Source: Pseudomonas purpurea (GTDB taxonomy: Bacteria > Pseudomonadota > Gammaproteobacteria > Pseudomonadales > Pseudomonadaceae). Taken from it: DNA of 64,000 nucleotides. Position numbers and translations under genes: made by a program. The notes below the pieces were generated by a model that made no database searches, was not told the origin of the DNA, and saw only the letters and a program-made list of their open reading frames with translations. The stretch covers positions 1,736,001 to 1,800,000 of the forward strand of contig NZ_CP150918.1 of assembly GCF_039908635.1 (NCBI RefSeq). The letters run 5' to 3'. Below are positions 17,600-25,096 of the stretch, piece after piece (positions within the stretch are counted from its first letter, which is position 1; each line of letters begins with the position of its first letter).

Positions 17600-18646
17600 A
17601 TGAATTTGAGTGAACCCCGCGAGCTGGCGCCGCTGCTTGAGGCCTTTTTGTTGGCCTCGGGAAAACCGCAATCGATGGAACGCCTGTTCGAACTCTTCGA
17701 AGAAGGCGAGCGCCCGGAGCCGCCGGTCTTCAAGAAAGCCCTGGCGATTTTGGCCAAGTCCTGCGATGGCCGGGCTTTTGAGCTGAAGGAAGTTGCCTCG
17801 GGCTACCGTCTGCAAATTCGCGAGAAATTTGCGCCCTGGGTCGGACGCTTGTGGGAAGAACGCCCGCAACGTTATTCCCGGGCGATGCTCGAAACCATGG
17901 CGCTGATTGCTTATCGCCAGCCGATCACCCGTGGCGAGATCGAGGATGTGCGCGGTGTGGCGGTCAACAGCCACATCGTCAAAACCCTGATGGAGCGTGA
18001 ATGGATCCGCATCGTCGGTTACCGCGATGTGCCGGGAAAACCGGCGATGTTCGCCACCACCAAGGCGTTCCTCGACCACTTCAACCTGAAGAACCTCGAC
18101 GACTTGCCTCCGCTGGCCGAGCTGCGGGAGCTGGAGCCCGAGCCGATGCTCGAGTTCGACGACGCACCGGTGCCGCAAAGCCTGCAAGAACTGGCCGACG
18201 CCAGCGCCGAACCGGAAGAGCCCAAGGACGAAACCAGTTTCCACACCTTGCTGCTGGAATTGGATTCGATGGAAGAGGGGATCAAGACCGACTTCGATGA
18301 TTTGTTGCGTGATGGCGCGGTGAGTGAGAGCGACGCCTCGGTGTCAGACGACGCAACCGTAGATGTGCCGGTTGAAAGCGAAGTCGAGGTTGAAGCCGAA
18401 CTTCAGGTAGAAGCCGAGGCCGAACCTGAAGAGGTAGAAGTAGAAGTAGAAGTAGAAGTAGAGGTAGAGGTAGAGGTAGAGGCAGAAGACGACATCCTTG
18501 GTGTCGCCGAAGCCCGCGAGAAACTGCTCGCCGCCGTTGCAGCCCTTGAAAAGCCTGCCCCGGAGCCTGAATTGAGCGACGAAGAAGCCGAAGCCCTGGC
18601 CCTTGCCGAAGCCATCGAAAACGAACGCCGCCAGTTCGAGGATTGA
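17600..18646 (+). CDS. scpB: Segregation and condensation protein B with long acidic tail
   Basis: A 348-residue protein. The two winged-helix domains lie in about residues 1-180 (LAPLLEAFLLASGKP, SRAMLETMALIAYRQPITRGEIEDVRG, LDHFNLKNLDDLPPL). After residue 185 the protein is a very acidic tail with eight VE dipeptides in a row, about 150 residues longer than typical ScpB. ScpB dimers bind ScpA in the condensin complex. It follows scpA by 12 bp. The tail is probably disordered; its role is unknown. Confidence 0.92.
   Translation: MNLSEPRELAPLLEAFLLASGKPQSMERLFELFEEGERPEPPVFKKALAILAKSCDGRAFELKEVASGYRLQIREKFAPWVGRLWEERPQRYSRAMLETMALIAYRQPITRGEIEDVRGVAVNSHIVKTLMEREWIRIVGYRDVPGKPAMFATTKAFLDHFNLKNLDDLPPLAELRELEPEPMLEFDDAPVPQSLQELADASAEPEEPKDETSFHTLLLELDSMEEGIKTDFDDLLRDGAVSESDASVSDDATVDVPVESEVEVEAELQVEAEAEPEEVEVEVEVEVEVEVEVEAEDDILGVAEAREKLLAAVAALEKPAPEPELSDEEAEALALAEAIENERRQFED
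18434..18481 (+). repeat. In-frame hexanucleotide microsatellite in scpB
   Basis: Eight consecutive GTAGAR units (four GTAGAA, then four GTAGAG) encode Val-Glu repeats in the acidic ScpB tail. The unit is a multiple of three, so copy-number change would alter tail length without breaking the frame. Confidence 0.9.
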
Positions 18647-18658
18647 CGCATATCACTG

Positions 18659-18746
18659 TGTGTGAGCCTGCCCGCGATGAGGGAGTGTCAGTCGACATCA
18701 ATGTTGTCTGATACACCGCTATCGCGAGCAGGCTCGCTCCCACAGT
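18659..18746. repeat. REPIN (inverted REP pair)
   Basis: GTGTGAGCCTGCCCGCGAT at the left and ATCGCGAGCAGGCTCGCTCC at the right are inverted REP units flanking a short spacer. It lies between scpB and the promoter region of rluB and could also act as a 3' end structure for scpB. Confidence 0.8.
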
Positions 18747-18946
18747 GGTTCAGTGTTGTGATTGATCGAGCTCTGCACCACCAGTCGGCGGAAAAGCAAT
18801 TAACCGACCGTTTATCAGCTAGTCTCTGATGCGCGAGCGGCGCCATGCGCGTATGATTCCCGACCCTTTGGCGATCCCTTCGCCAAACGACCAGATTTCA
18901 CATCTTCAGGCCTCGGCCTGAACAGACCACACCGGGAGGTGCCCAG

Positions 18947-20215
18947 ATGAGTATCAACGACCAGAAAGACGACCAGGAAATCGGCCCAGCAGGCGAGAAA
19001 CTGCAGAAAGTCCTCGCCCGTATCGGCGTCGGCTCGCGCCGCGACGTAGAAGCCTGGATCAGTCACGGCCGCATCAAGGTCAACGGCAAAGATGCCACCC
19101 TTGGCCTGCGCGTCGACCTGCATGACGCCATCACGATCGATGGCAAGGTGATCAAGCGTGAAGAAGCGGCCGAATCGGTCCGCCGCGTGATCATGTACAA
19201 CAAACCCGACGGTGAAATCTGCACCCGTGACGACCCTGAAGGCCGTCCGACCGTGTTCGACAAAATGCCGAAACCAAAAGAAGGCCGCTGGATCAACATC
19301 GGCCGTCTGGACATCAACACCACCGGTTTGCTGATGTTCACCACCGACGGTGAGCTGGCCAACCGCCTGATGCACCCGTCCTACGAAATGGACCGCGAGT
19401 ACGCGGTACGTGTCCGTGGCGAAGTCGATGACGAAATGATCGAGCGCCTGAAGGCAGGCGTGGTCCTCGAAGACGGGCCGGCCAAGTTCACCGACATCAA
19501 GCAGGCGCCCGGTGGTGAAGGTTTCAACCACTGGTACCACTGCGTGGTGATGGAAGGTCGTAACCGTGAAGTGCGTCGTCTGTGGGAATCCCAGGGTTTG
19601 GTGGTCAGCCGTCTGAAGCGCGTGCGTTTCGGTCCGGTGTTCCTCAACTCTGACCTGCCGATGGGCCGCTGGCGCGAAATGAGCCAGTACGAAGTCGACG
19701 TACTGAGCGCCGAAGTCGGTTTGACCCCGGTGGCCATGCCGCAAATGAACGCCAAGAGCAAAGACAAGCTTGAGCGTATGCAGCGCAAGTCGTCCCGTCC
19801 GGTCGGCAAGAGCGAGCGCGTGCGGACCCTGCGTCCAGCGGCGGATGCTCCGGCAGCAGCCGGTCCACGTCCGGCCCGTGAGCCGCAGATCGAAGGCGAG
19901 CGTCCGGCCCGCAAGCCTGCGCCACGTCAGGACGGCGAGCGCGGTCCACGCACGCCACGTCCGGCCAACGGTCGCACTGAGCGTGGCGAAGGTCGCGGCG
20001 CTCCAGCGGGTGGTCGTAGTGATCGTGGTGCTCCGGCTGGTCGCGGTACGCCAGTGGCGGATCGTCCGTCCGACACCAAGCGCCCGGCCAAGCCCGCGCC
20101 GAAGAAGCGTCCGGGTATCGTCCTGGTCGACCGTGATGTGCCATCGGGCAAGCGCCGTGGCGCGCCGGCCGGTTCGGGTCAGCGTCCGGGCTTTGGTCGT
20201 CGCAAGCCGGAATAA
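18947..20215 (+). CDS. rluB: 23S rRNA pseudouridine(2605) synthase RluB with basic tail
   Basis: A 422-residue protein. The S4 RNA-binding domain (about 20-80; EKLQKVLARIGVGSRRDVEAWI) precedes the RsuA-type pseudouridine synthase domain with catalytic Asp in GRLDINTTGLLMFT and REVRRLWESQGLVVSRL. From about residue 280 the protein is a basic, Arg/Pro/Ala/Gly-rich tail (GRTERGEGRGAPAGG and similar), about 140 residues beyond a minimal enzyme; such tails are usual in Pseudomonas RluB and probably bind rRNA. ATG 18947 has GGGAGG 9 bp upstream. Confidence 0.92.
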   Translation: MSINDQKDDQEIGPAGEKLQKVLARIGVGSRRDVEAWISHGRIKVNGKDATLGLRVDLHDAITIDGKVIKREEAAESVRRVIMYNKPDGEICTRDDPEGRPTVFDKMPKPKEGRWINIGRLDINTTGLLMFTTDGELANRLMHPSYEMDREYAVRVRGEVDDEMIERLKAGVVLEDGPAKFTDIKQAPGGEGFNHWYHCVVMEGRNREVRRLWESQGLVVSRLKRVRFGPVFLNSDLPMGRWREMSQYEVDVLSAEVGLTPVAMPQMNAKSKDKLERMQRKSSRPVGKSERVRTLRPAADAPAAAGPRPAREPQIEGERPARKPAPRQDGERGPRTPRPANGRTERGEGRGAPAGGRSDRGAPAGRGTPVADRPSDTKRPAKPAPKKRPGIVLVDRDVPSGKRRGAPAGSGQRPGFGRRKPE

Positions 20216-20230
20216 TCGGTAAGCGCCTAT

Positions 20231-20264
20231 AAAAAACGTCAACCTTCGGGTTGGCGTTTTTTTT
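20231..20264 (+). terminator. Intrinsic terminator of rluB
   Basis: AACGTCAACC-TTCG-GGTTGGCGTT (one G-T pair) followed by eight T residues, 15 bp after the rluB stop. The A-run on the left allows it to work for minus-strand transcripts of the M29-like gene only weakly. Confidence 0.9.
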
Positions 20265-20302
20265 GACCTGACTTTAGTGATGCAGTGTTTTTGAGTCTGT
20301 CA

Positions 20303-20320
20303 TCGCGAGCAAGCTCGCGA
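20303..20320. repeat. Single REP-type palindrome
   Basis: TCGCGAGC-AA-GCTCGCGA is the core palindrome of the local REP family, present as one unit between rluB and the convergent M29-like gene. Confidence 0.65.
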
Positions 20321-20352
20321 AGGCGTCAGCCGCATCACCCGGTAAGCCGGGC

Positions 20353-21315
20353 TTAAAACACAAACCGCCCATCAAACACCGGTTTTTCATCCAGTGCCAA
20401 CACACCGCTTTCGAAGATCAAATCCAGATGATGGCTGCCCTTGGCGCCACCACCCAATCCCAGGTGCAGGCCGCAATGGCGCTCCTCGAAACCGGCGTTG
20501 CGCGCATACAGCGCTTTCACGCCTTCATTGGTGCCGATCCCCAGCTCTTCGATGCGTCGATTGGAAGGGTTGGCGTCCAGATATTTGTTGAAGTCGTGCT
20601 CAAGCCCCGGCACCTCGGTGGCGATTTTGCGAATGGTCGAGTTCTCGATCCACAGCTCCAACGGTGCTTGCAGTACGCCGTACTTGCGGGCGAAGGGAAT
20701 GGTGCTGAGGAAGGTGCCGACGAATTTCACCTGGCCATTGATGGCTTCGCTGTGGGTGGCAATTTCGCCGGGGGCCAGGTCGAAGTTGCCGACGCCGTTG
20801 ATGTCGGTCCACTTCTTGATGCTGCTCAGCGGTGTCTCGAAACAAGAACCGTACTGATCGTTGAAGCTCAGGGTCGTGGCCTGGGACATGCGCTGGATCA
20901 AGTGGCTGTTCAACCCCGCGATGCGTTGCGGAGAGATGCTGAACGTATCGTAGAAGTAGTCGCCATAATCCTTGAATAGCAGCGATTTCTTCCAGTTCTC
21001 GGCCATCACGCCTTGCAGGGCGCGAACAAAGTCAGGGCCGTCCGGACGCGGGTTGGGCAAGGTGGAAGAATCGTAGAAGAAAATGTACAGATCGCAGTCG
21101 GTAATGGCCTGTGCCAGCGTAGGGGTTGGCTCAAGGTCCAGGCGCATGGCGCTGAACTGGAACGGCGAATGGCCGGCCTGCTCGATGATGGCGCTGGTCA
21201 ACGCTTCGTAAGGCGTTGTATGCCCGAGCAGGACCTTGGCCGGGCGGGCGCCCACCAGGGCCGGGTGATGATCGAGGTAGTAAAGGAAATGCGAGATGGC
21301 GCGGTGTTTGTCCAT
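20353..21315 (-). CDS. M29 aminopeptidase/NicX-like metalloenzyme
   Basis: A 320-residue protein. Motifs of the AmpS/AmpT (peptidase M29) fold appear in order: PGEIATHSE (Glu184, Glu190), EELGIGTN (Glu257), GLHLGLGGG (His284) and GSHHLDLIF (His296, Asp298), covering the expected metal ligands. The same fold includes the iron dioxygenase NicX, so either peptide cleavage or oxidation is possible. It is about 80-90 residues shorter than typical AmpS at the N-terminus. ATG 21315 has AAGGAGG 4 bp upstream. It lies 67 bp downstream of a 45-codon peptide gene, separated by a perfect hairpin, which suggests that the peptide is its substrate or partner. The family assignment is by motif; the function is inference. 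Confidence 0.75.
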   Translation of the reverse strand: MDKHRAISHFLYYLDHHPALVGARPAKVLLGHTTPYEALTSAIIEQAGHSPFQFSAMRLDLEPTPTLAQAITDCDLYIFFYDSSTLPNPRPDGPDFVRALQGVMAENWKKSLLFKDYGDYFYDTFSISPQRIAGLNSHLIQRMSQATTLSFNDQYGSCFETPLSSIKKWTDINGVGNFDLAPGEIATHSEAINGQVKFVGTFLSTIPFARKYGVLQAPLELWIENSTIRKIATEVPGLEHDFNKYLDANPSNRRIEELGIGTNEGVKALYARNAGFEERHCGLHLGLGGGAKGSHHLDLIFESGVLALDEKPVFDGRFVF

Positions 21316-21343
21316 GTGTCCTCCTTGACTGTCAGCAAATGGT

Positions 21344-21374
21344 GGCAGGCACGACCGCCTGGATCGTGCCTGCC
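21344..21374 (-). promoter_or_regulatory. Perfect hairpin between peptide gene and M29-like gene
   Basis: GGCAGGCACGA and TCGTGCCTGCC form a perfect 11-bp stem with a 9-nt loop. No T-run follows on the minus strand, so it is better read as an mRNA-stability or partial-attenuation element than a full terminator. In precursor-peptide operons such a hairpin commonly lets the peptide be made in excess of the enzyme. Confidence 0.6.
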
Positions 21375-21382
21375 TGGATGTC

Positions 21383-21520
21383 TTACAGAGGCCACATCGC
21401 CGTGCCGAACGGAACCACCGCGTCGGCTTGCATCATTTCCACGGCGGCGTCGTGGGTCGGGGCTTCAAACCAATCGTCGAGTTGCAGTTCGGTTTCCAGG
21501 TCTTTTTCCAGTACTTGCAT
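21383..21520 (-). CDS. Small precursor-like peptide (45 aa)
   Basis: A 45-residue ORF with a strong ribosome binding site (AGGAG, 7 bp before ATG 21520). The N-terminal half is acidic and helical (MQVLEKDLETELQLDDWFEA); the C-terminal part is hydrophobic and Pro/Gly/Trp-containing (ADAVVPFGTAMWPL). This two-part leader/core layout, together with the adjacent metalloenzyme gene and intervening hairpin, resembles a RiPP precursor. There are no Cys and few Ser/Thr, so lanthipeptide or thiazole chemistry is unlikely. I do not recognise a named family. It could instead be a small regulatory or structural peptide. Confidence 0.6.
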   Translation of the reverse strand: MQVLEKDLETELQLDDWFEAPTHDAAVEMMQADAVVPFGTAMWPL

Positions 21521-21780
21521 GGTGACTCTCCTAGATGACTTTTCGATTGAATGGCGACGCTGTTTTCAGTGCATGAATAAATCAATGCCACGGATAGGGC
21601 GGTCGCCGGCTTGCCGCTCCTCATGAGTCGGCAAGTGGCTGGAAACCTAGTTGAGTGCTTTTTGAAATGCAAAAAAATATTTGAATATATTTTATTAGAC
21701 TTTTTATTCTATTTTTTATCTGTCGATTTTTTCAATTTAAAACAAAATGCTAACTCGGCTTTATCTGTAGGAGCGGGACT
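21521..21780. other. Gene-free, AT-rich upstream region of the peptide gene
   Basis: No credible gene is seen. Bases about 21655-21765 are strongly AT-rich (runs of T and A, such as TTTTTATTCTATTTTTTATC), far below the base composition around them. It is the likely promoter region for the minus-strand peptide/M29 pair and may mark horizontally acquired DNA or an H-NS-type (MvaT) silencing target. Confidence 0.5.
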
Positions 21781-21784
21781 ACCG

Positions 21785-21857
21785 TCAATTTGCAGTCATC
21801 CTGCAAATTGATCTGGCATGGAAGAAATGCGTTACGCCTCGTAAAGATATCCTTACG
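21785..21857. promoter_or_regulatory. Two adjacent inverted repeats
   Basis: TCAATTTGCAG (21785-21795) and CTGCAAATTGA (21801-21811) form a perfect 11-bp inverted repeat with a 5-nt spacer. Further on, CGTAAAGATATCCTTACG (21840-21857) is a near-perfect palindrome (one mismatched pair). Both could be operators or RNA hairpins in the long leader that precedes the small ORF at 22032. No T-run follows either. Confidence 0.45.
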
Positions 21858-22031
21858 GAAAGCTGCGATTGGCACCCTGAATCCACGGTTTTTCCAGAGC
21901 TGTAAGGAAATGCTTCCGGTTCGCCGGCCACAAATCGTGGTGCAAGGCTCTGGCCCGCTTGTTTCGAAAGCCTTTCAGCGGTGTGATGCGCCTATGCCTG
22001 TCGTGCAGGTGCATAACAAGAAGGAGGCGCA

Positions 22032-22181
22032 ATGAACGCCATTATCCAACTCATCCGACTCTCTCCGAGGGACGATTTTTCAATCGTCCCCGCTGGCGAC
22101 CCAAACGGGTTTGCCCCTTTAATTGCCGCCGTTCGAGACCTTCGAAACGGCCCCGTGCAATCCCGGCAACCGACACGCTGA
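22032..22181 (+). CDS. Small ORF in leader region (49 aa), function unknown
   Basis: A 49-codon ORF starting MNAIIQLIRLSP with a very strong ribosome binding site (AAGGAGG, 4 bp before ATG), which is the main evidence that it is translated. Its coding sequence contains a perfect 9-bp inverted repeat (GGGACGATT / AATCGTCCC at 22069-22090) and the palindrome CAAACGGGTTTG, so it may work as a regulatory upstream ORF whose translation changes RNA folding. The protein has no recognisable domain. It lies 368 bp upstream of aroP. Confidence 0.45.
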   Translation: MNAIIQLIRLSPRDDFSIVPAGDPNGFAPLIAAVRDLRNGPVQSRQPTR

Positions 22182-22426
22182 TCAAGCGGTGTCTGGCAGC
22201 AGGGGGTTACGGGTGTACAATGCGCGGCGTTTTAACTGTGACCCGATTGCGTATCCGCGCATTTTGCGCCTCTGTGGGCTGTTCTGATCGGCTGTAAGCG
22301 TGTGCTGCAACCCTTCTGAAACACCGACAAGGCCAATAAACTCAAGGTTATCCACCTTGTTCATTCCGCCGCGCCACAAGCGTGGTGGGTTCGATTTCGT
22401 CACAGATAAAAACAAACAGGTGACGT

Positions 22427-22489
22427 ATGACCGGTAGCAAAACGCTGAACTCCTGGTGCCTGCGCTGGGGTTTGATCCGCGCTGCTTAA
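22427..22489 (+). CDS. Trp-containing leader peptide upstream of aroP
   Basis: A 20-codon ORF with ribosome binding site AGGTGA 4 bp before the ATG. It encodes a short basic peptide with two Trp residues close together (Trp10 and Trp14 in SWCLRWGLIRAA) and ends 60 bp before the permease start. Trp is rare, so two in 20 codons directly ahead of an aromatic amino acid transporter suggests translation-dependent control of aroP by tryptophan, as in trp attenuators or TnaC. No clear intrinsic terminator follows; a 6-bp stem GCTGCT / AGCAGC spans the stop codon, so a Rho-dependent or stalling mechanism is more likely. Confidence 0.6.
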   Translation: MTGSKTLNSWCLRWGLIRAA

Positions 22490-22549
22490 TCCTGACCCGA
22501 GCAGCAACGTCTTAACGAACATCATCAAACCTTGCGTGAGACCCTTTTA

Positions 22550-23971
22550 ATGAGTGGACAAAACTCGCATTCAGGCGAGCTTAAACGCGGCCTGAAAAAT
22601 CGCCATATTCAGCTGATCGCCCTCGGTGGCGCGATTGGTACCGGGTTGTTCCTGGGGTCTGCCGGCGTGCTGAAATCGGCCGGCCCTTCGATGATCCTTG
22701 GCTACGCGATCTGTGGCTTCATCGCCTTCATGATCATGCGCCAACTTGGCGAAATGATTGTCGAGGAGCCGGTGGCCGGCTCGTTCAGTCACTTCGCCCA
22801 CAAGTACTGGGGCGGCTTTGCCGGTTTCCTGTCGGGCTGGAACTGCTGGATCCTGTACATCCTGGTGGGTATGTCGGAGCTGACGGCTGTCGGCAAATAC
22901 GTGCACTACTGGTGGCCGGAGGTTCCAACCTGGGCCTCGGCGCTGGTGTTCTTCGTGATGATCAATGCGATCAACCTGGCCAACGTCAAAGTCTTTGGCG
23001 AGGCGGAGTTCTGGTTCGCGATCATCAAGGTCGTGGCCATCGTCGGCATGATCGCCCTGGGCAGCTACTTGCTGGTCAGCGGCAGCGGCGGCCCGCAAGC
23101 CTCGGTAACCAACCTGTGGGAACACGGTGGTTTCTTCCCTAACGGCGTCAGTGGTCTGGTGATGGCCATGGCGATCATCATGTTCTCCTTCGGCGGTCTG
23201 GAAATGCTCGGTTTCACCGCAGCAGAAGCCGACAAACCGAGAACCGTGATCCCGAAAGCCATCAACCAGGTGATCTACCGGATTTTGATTTTCTACATCG
23301 GTGCTCTGGTGGTCCTGTTGTCGCTGACCCCGTGGGACAGTCTGCTGGTGAGCTTGAATGCCAATGGCGATGCGTACAGCGGCAGCCCGTTTGTCCAGGT
23401 GTTCTCGATGCTGGGCAGCAACACCGCAGCGCACATCCTTAACTTCGTGGTCCTGACGGCGGCGCTGTCGGTGTACAACAGCGGCACTTATTGCAACAGC
23501 CGTATGTTGCTGGGCATGGCCGAGCAGGGCGATGCACCCAAGTCCTTGTCGAAGATCGACAAGCGCGGCGTGCCGGTGCGTTCGATCCTCGCGTCGGCGG
23601 CGGTGACATTCGTGGCCGTGCTGATGAACTACCTGATCCCGCAACACGCGCTGGAATTGCTGATGTCGCTGGTTGTGGCGACGCTGGTGATCAACTGGGC
23701 GATGATCAGCTTCTCGCACTTCAAGTTCCGTCAGTACATGAACCGCACCAAGCAAACACCGCTGTTCAAGGCGCTGTGGTATCCGTACGGCAACTTCGTC
23801 TGCCTGGCATTCGTGGTGTTCATCCTGGGTATCATGTTGATGATCCCTGGCATCAAGGTCTCGGTGTACGCGATTCCGGTCTGGGTCCTCTTCATGTGGG
23901 GCTGCTACTACATCAAGAACAAGCGCAGTACTCAGCATGCATTGCAGGCTGCAGGTTCCGCTGCCAAGTAA
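22550..23971 (+). CDS. aroP: AroP-like aromatic amino acid permease (APC family)
   Basis: A 473-residue transporter with twelve membrane helices. The N-terminus LKRGLKNRHIQLIALGGAIGTGLFLGSA is the substrate-binding helix 1 signature of the amino acid transporter group of the APC superfamily, followed by the VEEPVAGSFSHFAHKYWG loop typical of AroP/PheP/GabP-like carriers. It imports amino acids by proton symport at the inner membrane; aromatic specificity is inferred from similarity and from the Trp-rich leader. ATG 22550 is chosen for the conserved length. A strong terminator follows. Confidence 0.85.
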   Translation: MSGQNSHSGELKRGLKNRHIQLIALGGAIGTGLFLGSAGVLKSAGPSMILGYAICGFIAFMIMRQLGEMIVEEPVAGSFSHFAHKYWGGFAGFLSGWNCWILYILVGMSELTAVGKYVHYWWPEVPTWASALVFFVMINAINLANVKVFGEAEFWFAIIKVVAIVGMIALGSYLLVSGSGGPQASVTNLWEHGGFFPNGVSGLVMAMAIIMFSFGGLEMLGFTAAEADKPRTVIPKAINQVIYRILIFYIGALVVLLSLTPWDSLLVSLNANGDAYSGSPFVQVFSMLGSNTAAHILNFVVLTAALSVYNSGTYCNSRMLLGMAEQGDAPKSLSKIDKRGVPVRSILASAAVTFVAVLMNYLIPQHALELLMSLVVATLVINWAMISFSHFKFRQYMNRTKQTPLFKALWYPYGNFVCLAFVVFILGIMLMIPGIKVSVYAIPVWVLFMWGCYYIKNKRSTQHALQAAGSAAK

Positions 23972-23991
23972 GTGCAAAGCGCAGAAACAAC

Positions 23992-24017
23992 AAACCCGGC
24001 GTAGTGCCGGGTTTTTT
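23992..24017 (+). terminator. Intrinsic terminator of aroP
   Basis: AAACCCGGC-GTAGT-GCCGGGTTT followed by a T-tract to 24017, 20 bp after the aroP stop. It also marks the last core sequence before the accessory island. Confidence 0.92.
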
Positions 24018-24531
24018 GTGAGCGATGCAAAATCCGTGGGCTCGCTCTACAAGGTATTCTGGCAGCCCTGATTGAGGATCGTTTTCCATGCTGGTGATTT
24101 CCAATCACTTATTCTAATTTTGTGAAATGACTATTGAGCCCTTTTAGATAGCTGGGTTTAGGTGTTTTTTGATCTTCGGTCTTCCAGGTTTAAGGTTGAT
24201 TTTTCCCGTTTCTATCCCGTATCTGTTCTGTACCCCTGTTAACAGGCAACACAATAAACGTCGCCACTTACGTTAGGCCGTCTGATGTTGAAAAGCGTAG
24301 CGGCTTGACCTTGGTGGCTATCCAGATTTCATGCCGTGACGATTTCTGTCGTTTATGTCGGTGGGGTAGTTGGTGACCATCCGTTTGCACTCGACCTAAA
24401 CAGTGAGTGCCCTGGTGGGGGACTGGCAGAGAACGGCCATTTGCGGTCGCTCAACAGCTCGCCCTCGCTTAACTACTAGCCGAGTGATATACCGCTGTTG
24501 GGTCTAATGCATGGCAAAAACAGGCAGTCTG
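24018..24531. other. Gene-free left edge of the accessory island
   Basis: No credible gene is seen. The sequence is lower in GC than the flanks. At 24202-24225 it contains TTTCCCGTTTCTATCCCGTA, which closely resembles the sequence immediately upstream of the integrase start at 41133-41155 (TTTCCCGTTTGTTTCCCGTT). This may be a relic of a second integrase or of an attachment-region duplication. Confidence 0.4.
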
Positions 24532-24876
24532 ATGACGCGATTCTCAATTTATAGCGGGTTGGTTTTGGTGGGCTACTCGGCGCTCGATTACGGAGATCCC
24601 CCAATGGGCGTTGCTTCAGGCCAATTCGAACTTGCCGATGGGTACGCTGCTATCCAGAACGAGTGCTCAACGAACCACCACGATCAGACCGTTCTGGATC
24701 TTTCTGTTCAGACAGAAGCGGGTCTGGTAATTCCATGCGAGGGTCTGGCCATCCTGGATTACTCGAAAGAGCTCCCGTCGCCTTGCATCGAAGTGAACAT
24801 TTTCGGTATTCCATATCCTCTCTATGGTGAGCTGTTTCCTCAGCAGGTCACTCTGTATGAGCGTCAATTCAGCTAA
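24532..24876 (+). CDS. Hypothetical protein (possible orphan immunity gene)
   Basis: A 114-residue acidic protein (MTRFSIYSGLVLVGYSALDYGDPPMGVA...) of mixed alpha/beta character, with no catalytic motif or membrane segment. An in-frame ATG at 24511 would add seven residues; the ribosome binding site is weak for both. Size, acidity and place within a toxin/immunity island suggest an orphan immunity protein, but I do not recognise a named family. Confidence 0.5.
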   Translation: MTRFSIYSGLVLVGYSALDYGDPPMGVASGQFELADGYAAIQNECSTNHHDQTVLDLSVQTEAGLVIPCEGLAILDYSKELPSPCIEVNIFGIPYPLYGELFPQQVTLYERQFS

Positions 24877-24969
24877 TCGGAATGCCCCGTCTGTGTCCGC
24901 TTTGGGTTGTGGATTCAACCGGTCGATGCAACACGACTAAATTCTGTGTAAGCAGAAGGAGTGTTGCAG

Positions 24970-25035
24970 ATGAAGCAGAGACCTCGCTACGCCCCGCTTA
25001 GATCGGGTAGCAGCGTGCAGATGGGAATCGTCTGA
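24970..25035 (+). pseudogene. Remnant of IS30-family transposase start
   Basis: The sequence before the ATG (GGTCGATGCAACACGACT..., then AAGGAGTGTTGCAG) and the first codons (MKQRPRY) resemble the left end of IS30-family elements, but after about seven residues the similarity is lost and the frame closes at 25035. Only a short relic remains. The assignment rests on recollection of IS30 ends and is tentative. Confidence 0.35.
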
Positions 25036-25096
25036 GTCGCTGCGCGCTTGATAGGTCATCTCCATCCTGGGAGCGACGATTTTAGAGGAGATTGAA

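Noticed and set aside
21433..21672. 79-codon minus-strand ORF overlapping the small peptide gene
   Set aside because: Different frame from the 45-aa ORF that has the strong ribosome binding site; Ser/Thr/Lys-rich translation of AT-rich DNA.
22182..22415. 77-codon minus-strand ORF upstream of aroP
   Set aside because: Weak start, and it lies across the probable aroP leader and promoter region; no family resemblance.
22571..23977. 468-codon minus-strand frame opposite aroP
   Set aside because: Antisense shadow of a membrane protein gene; His/Arg/Gln-rich.
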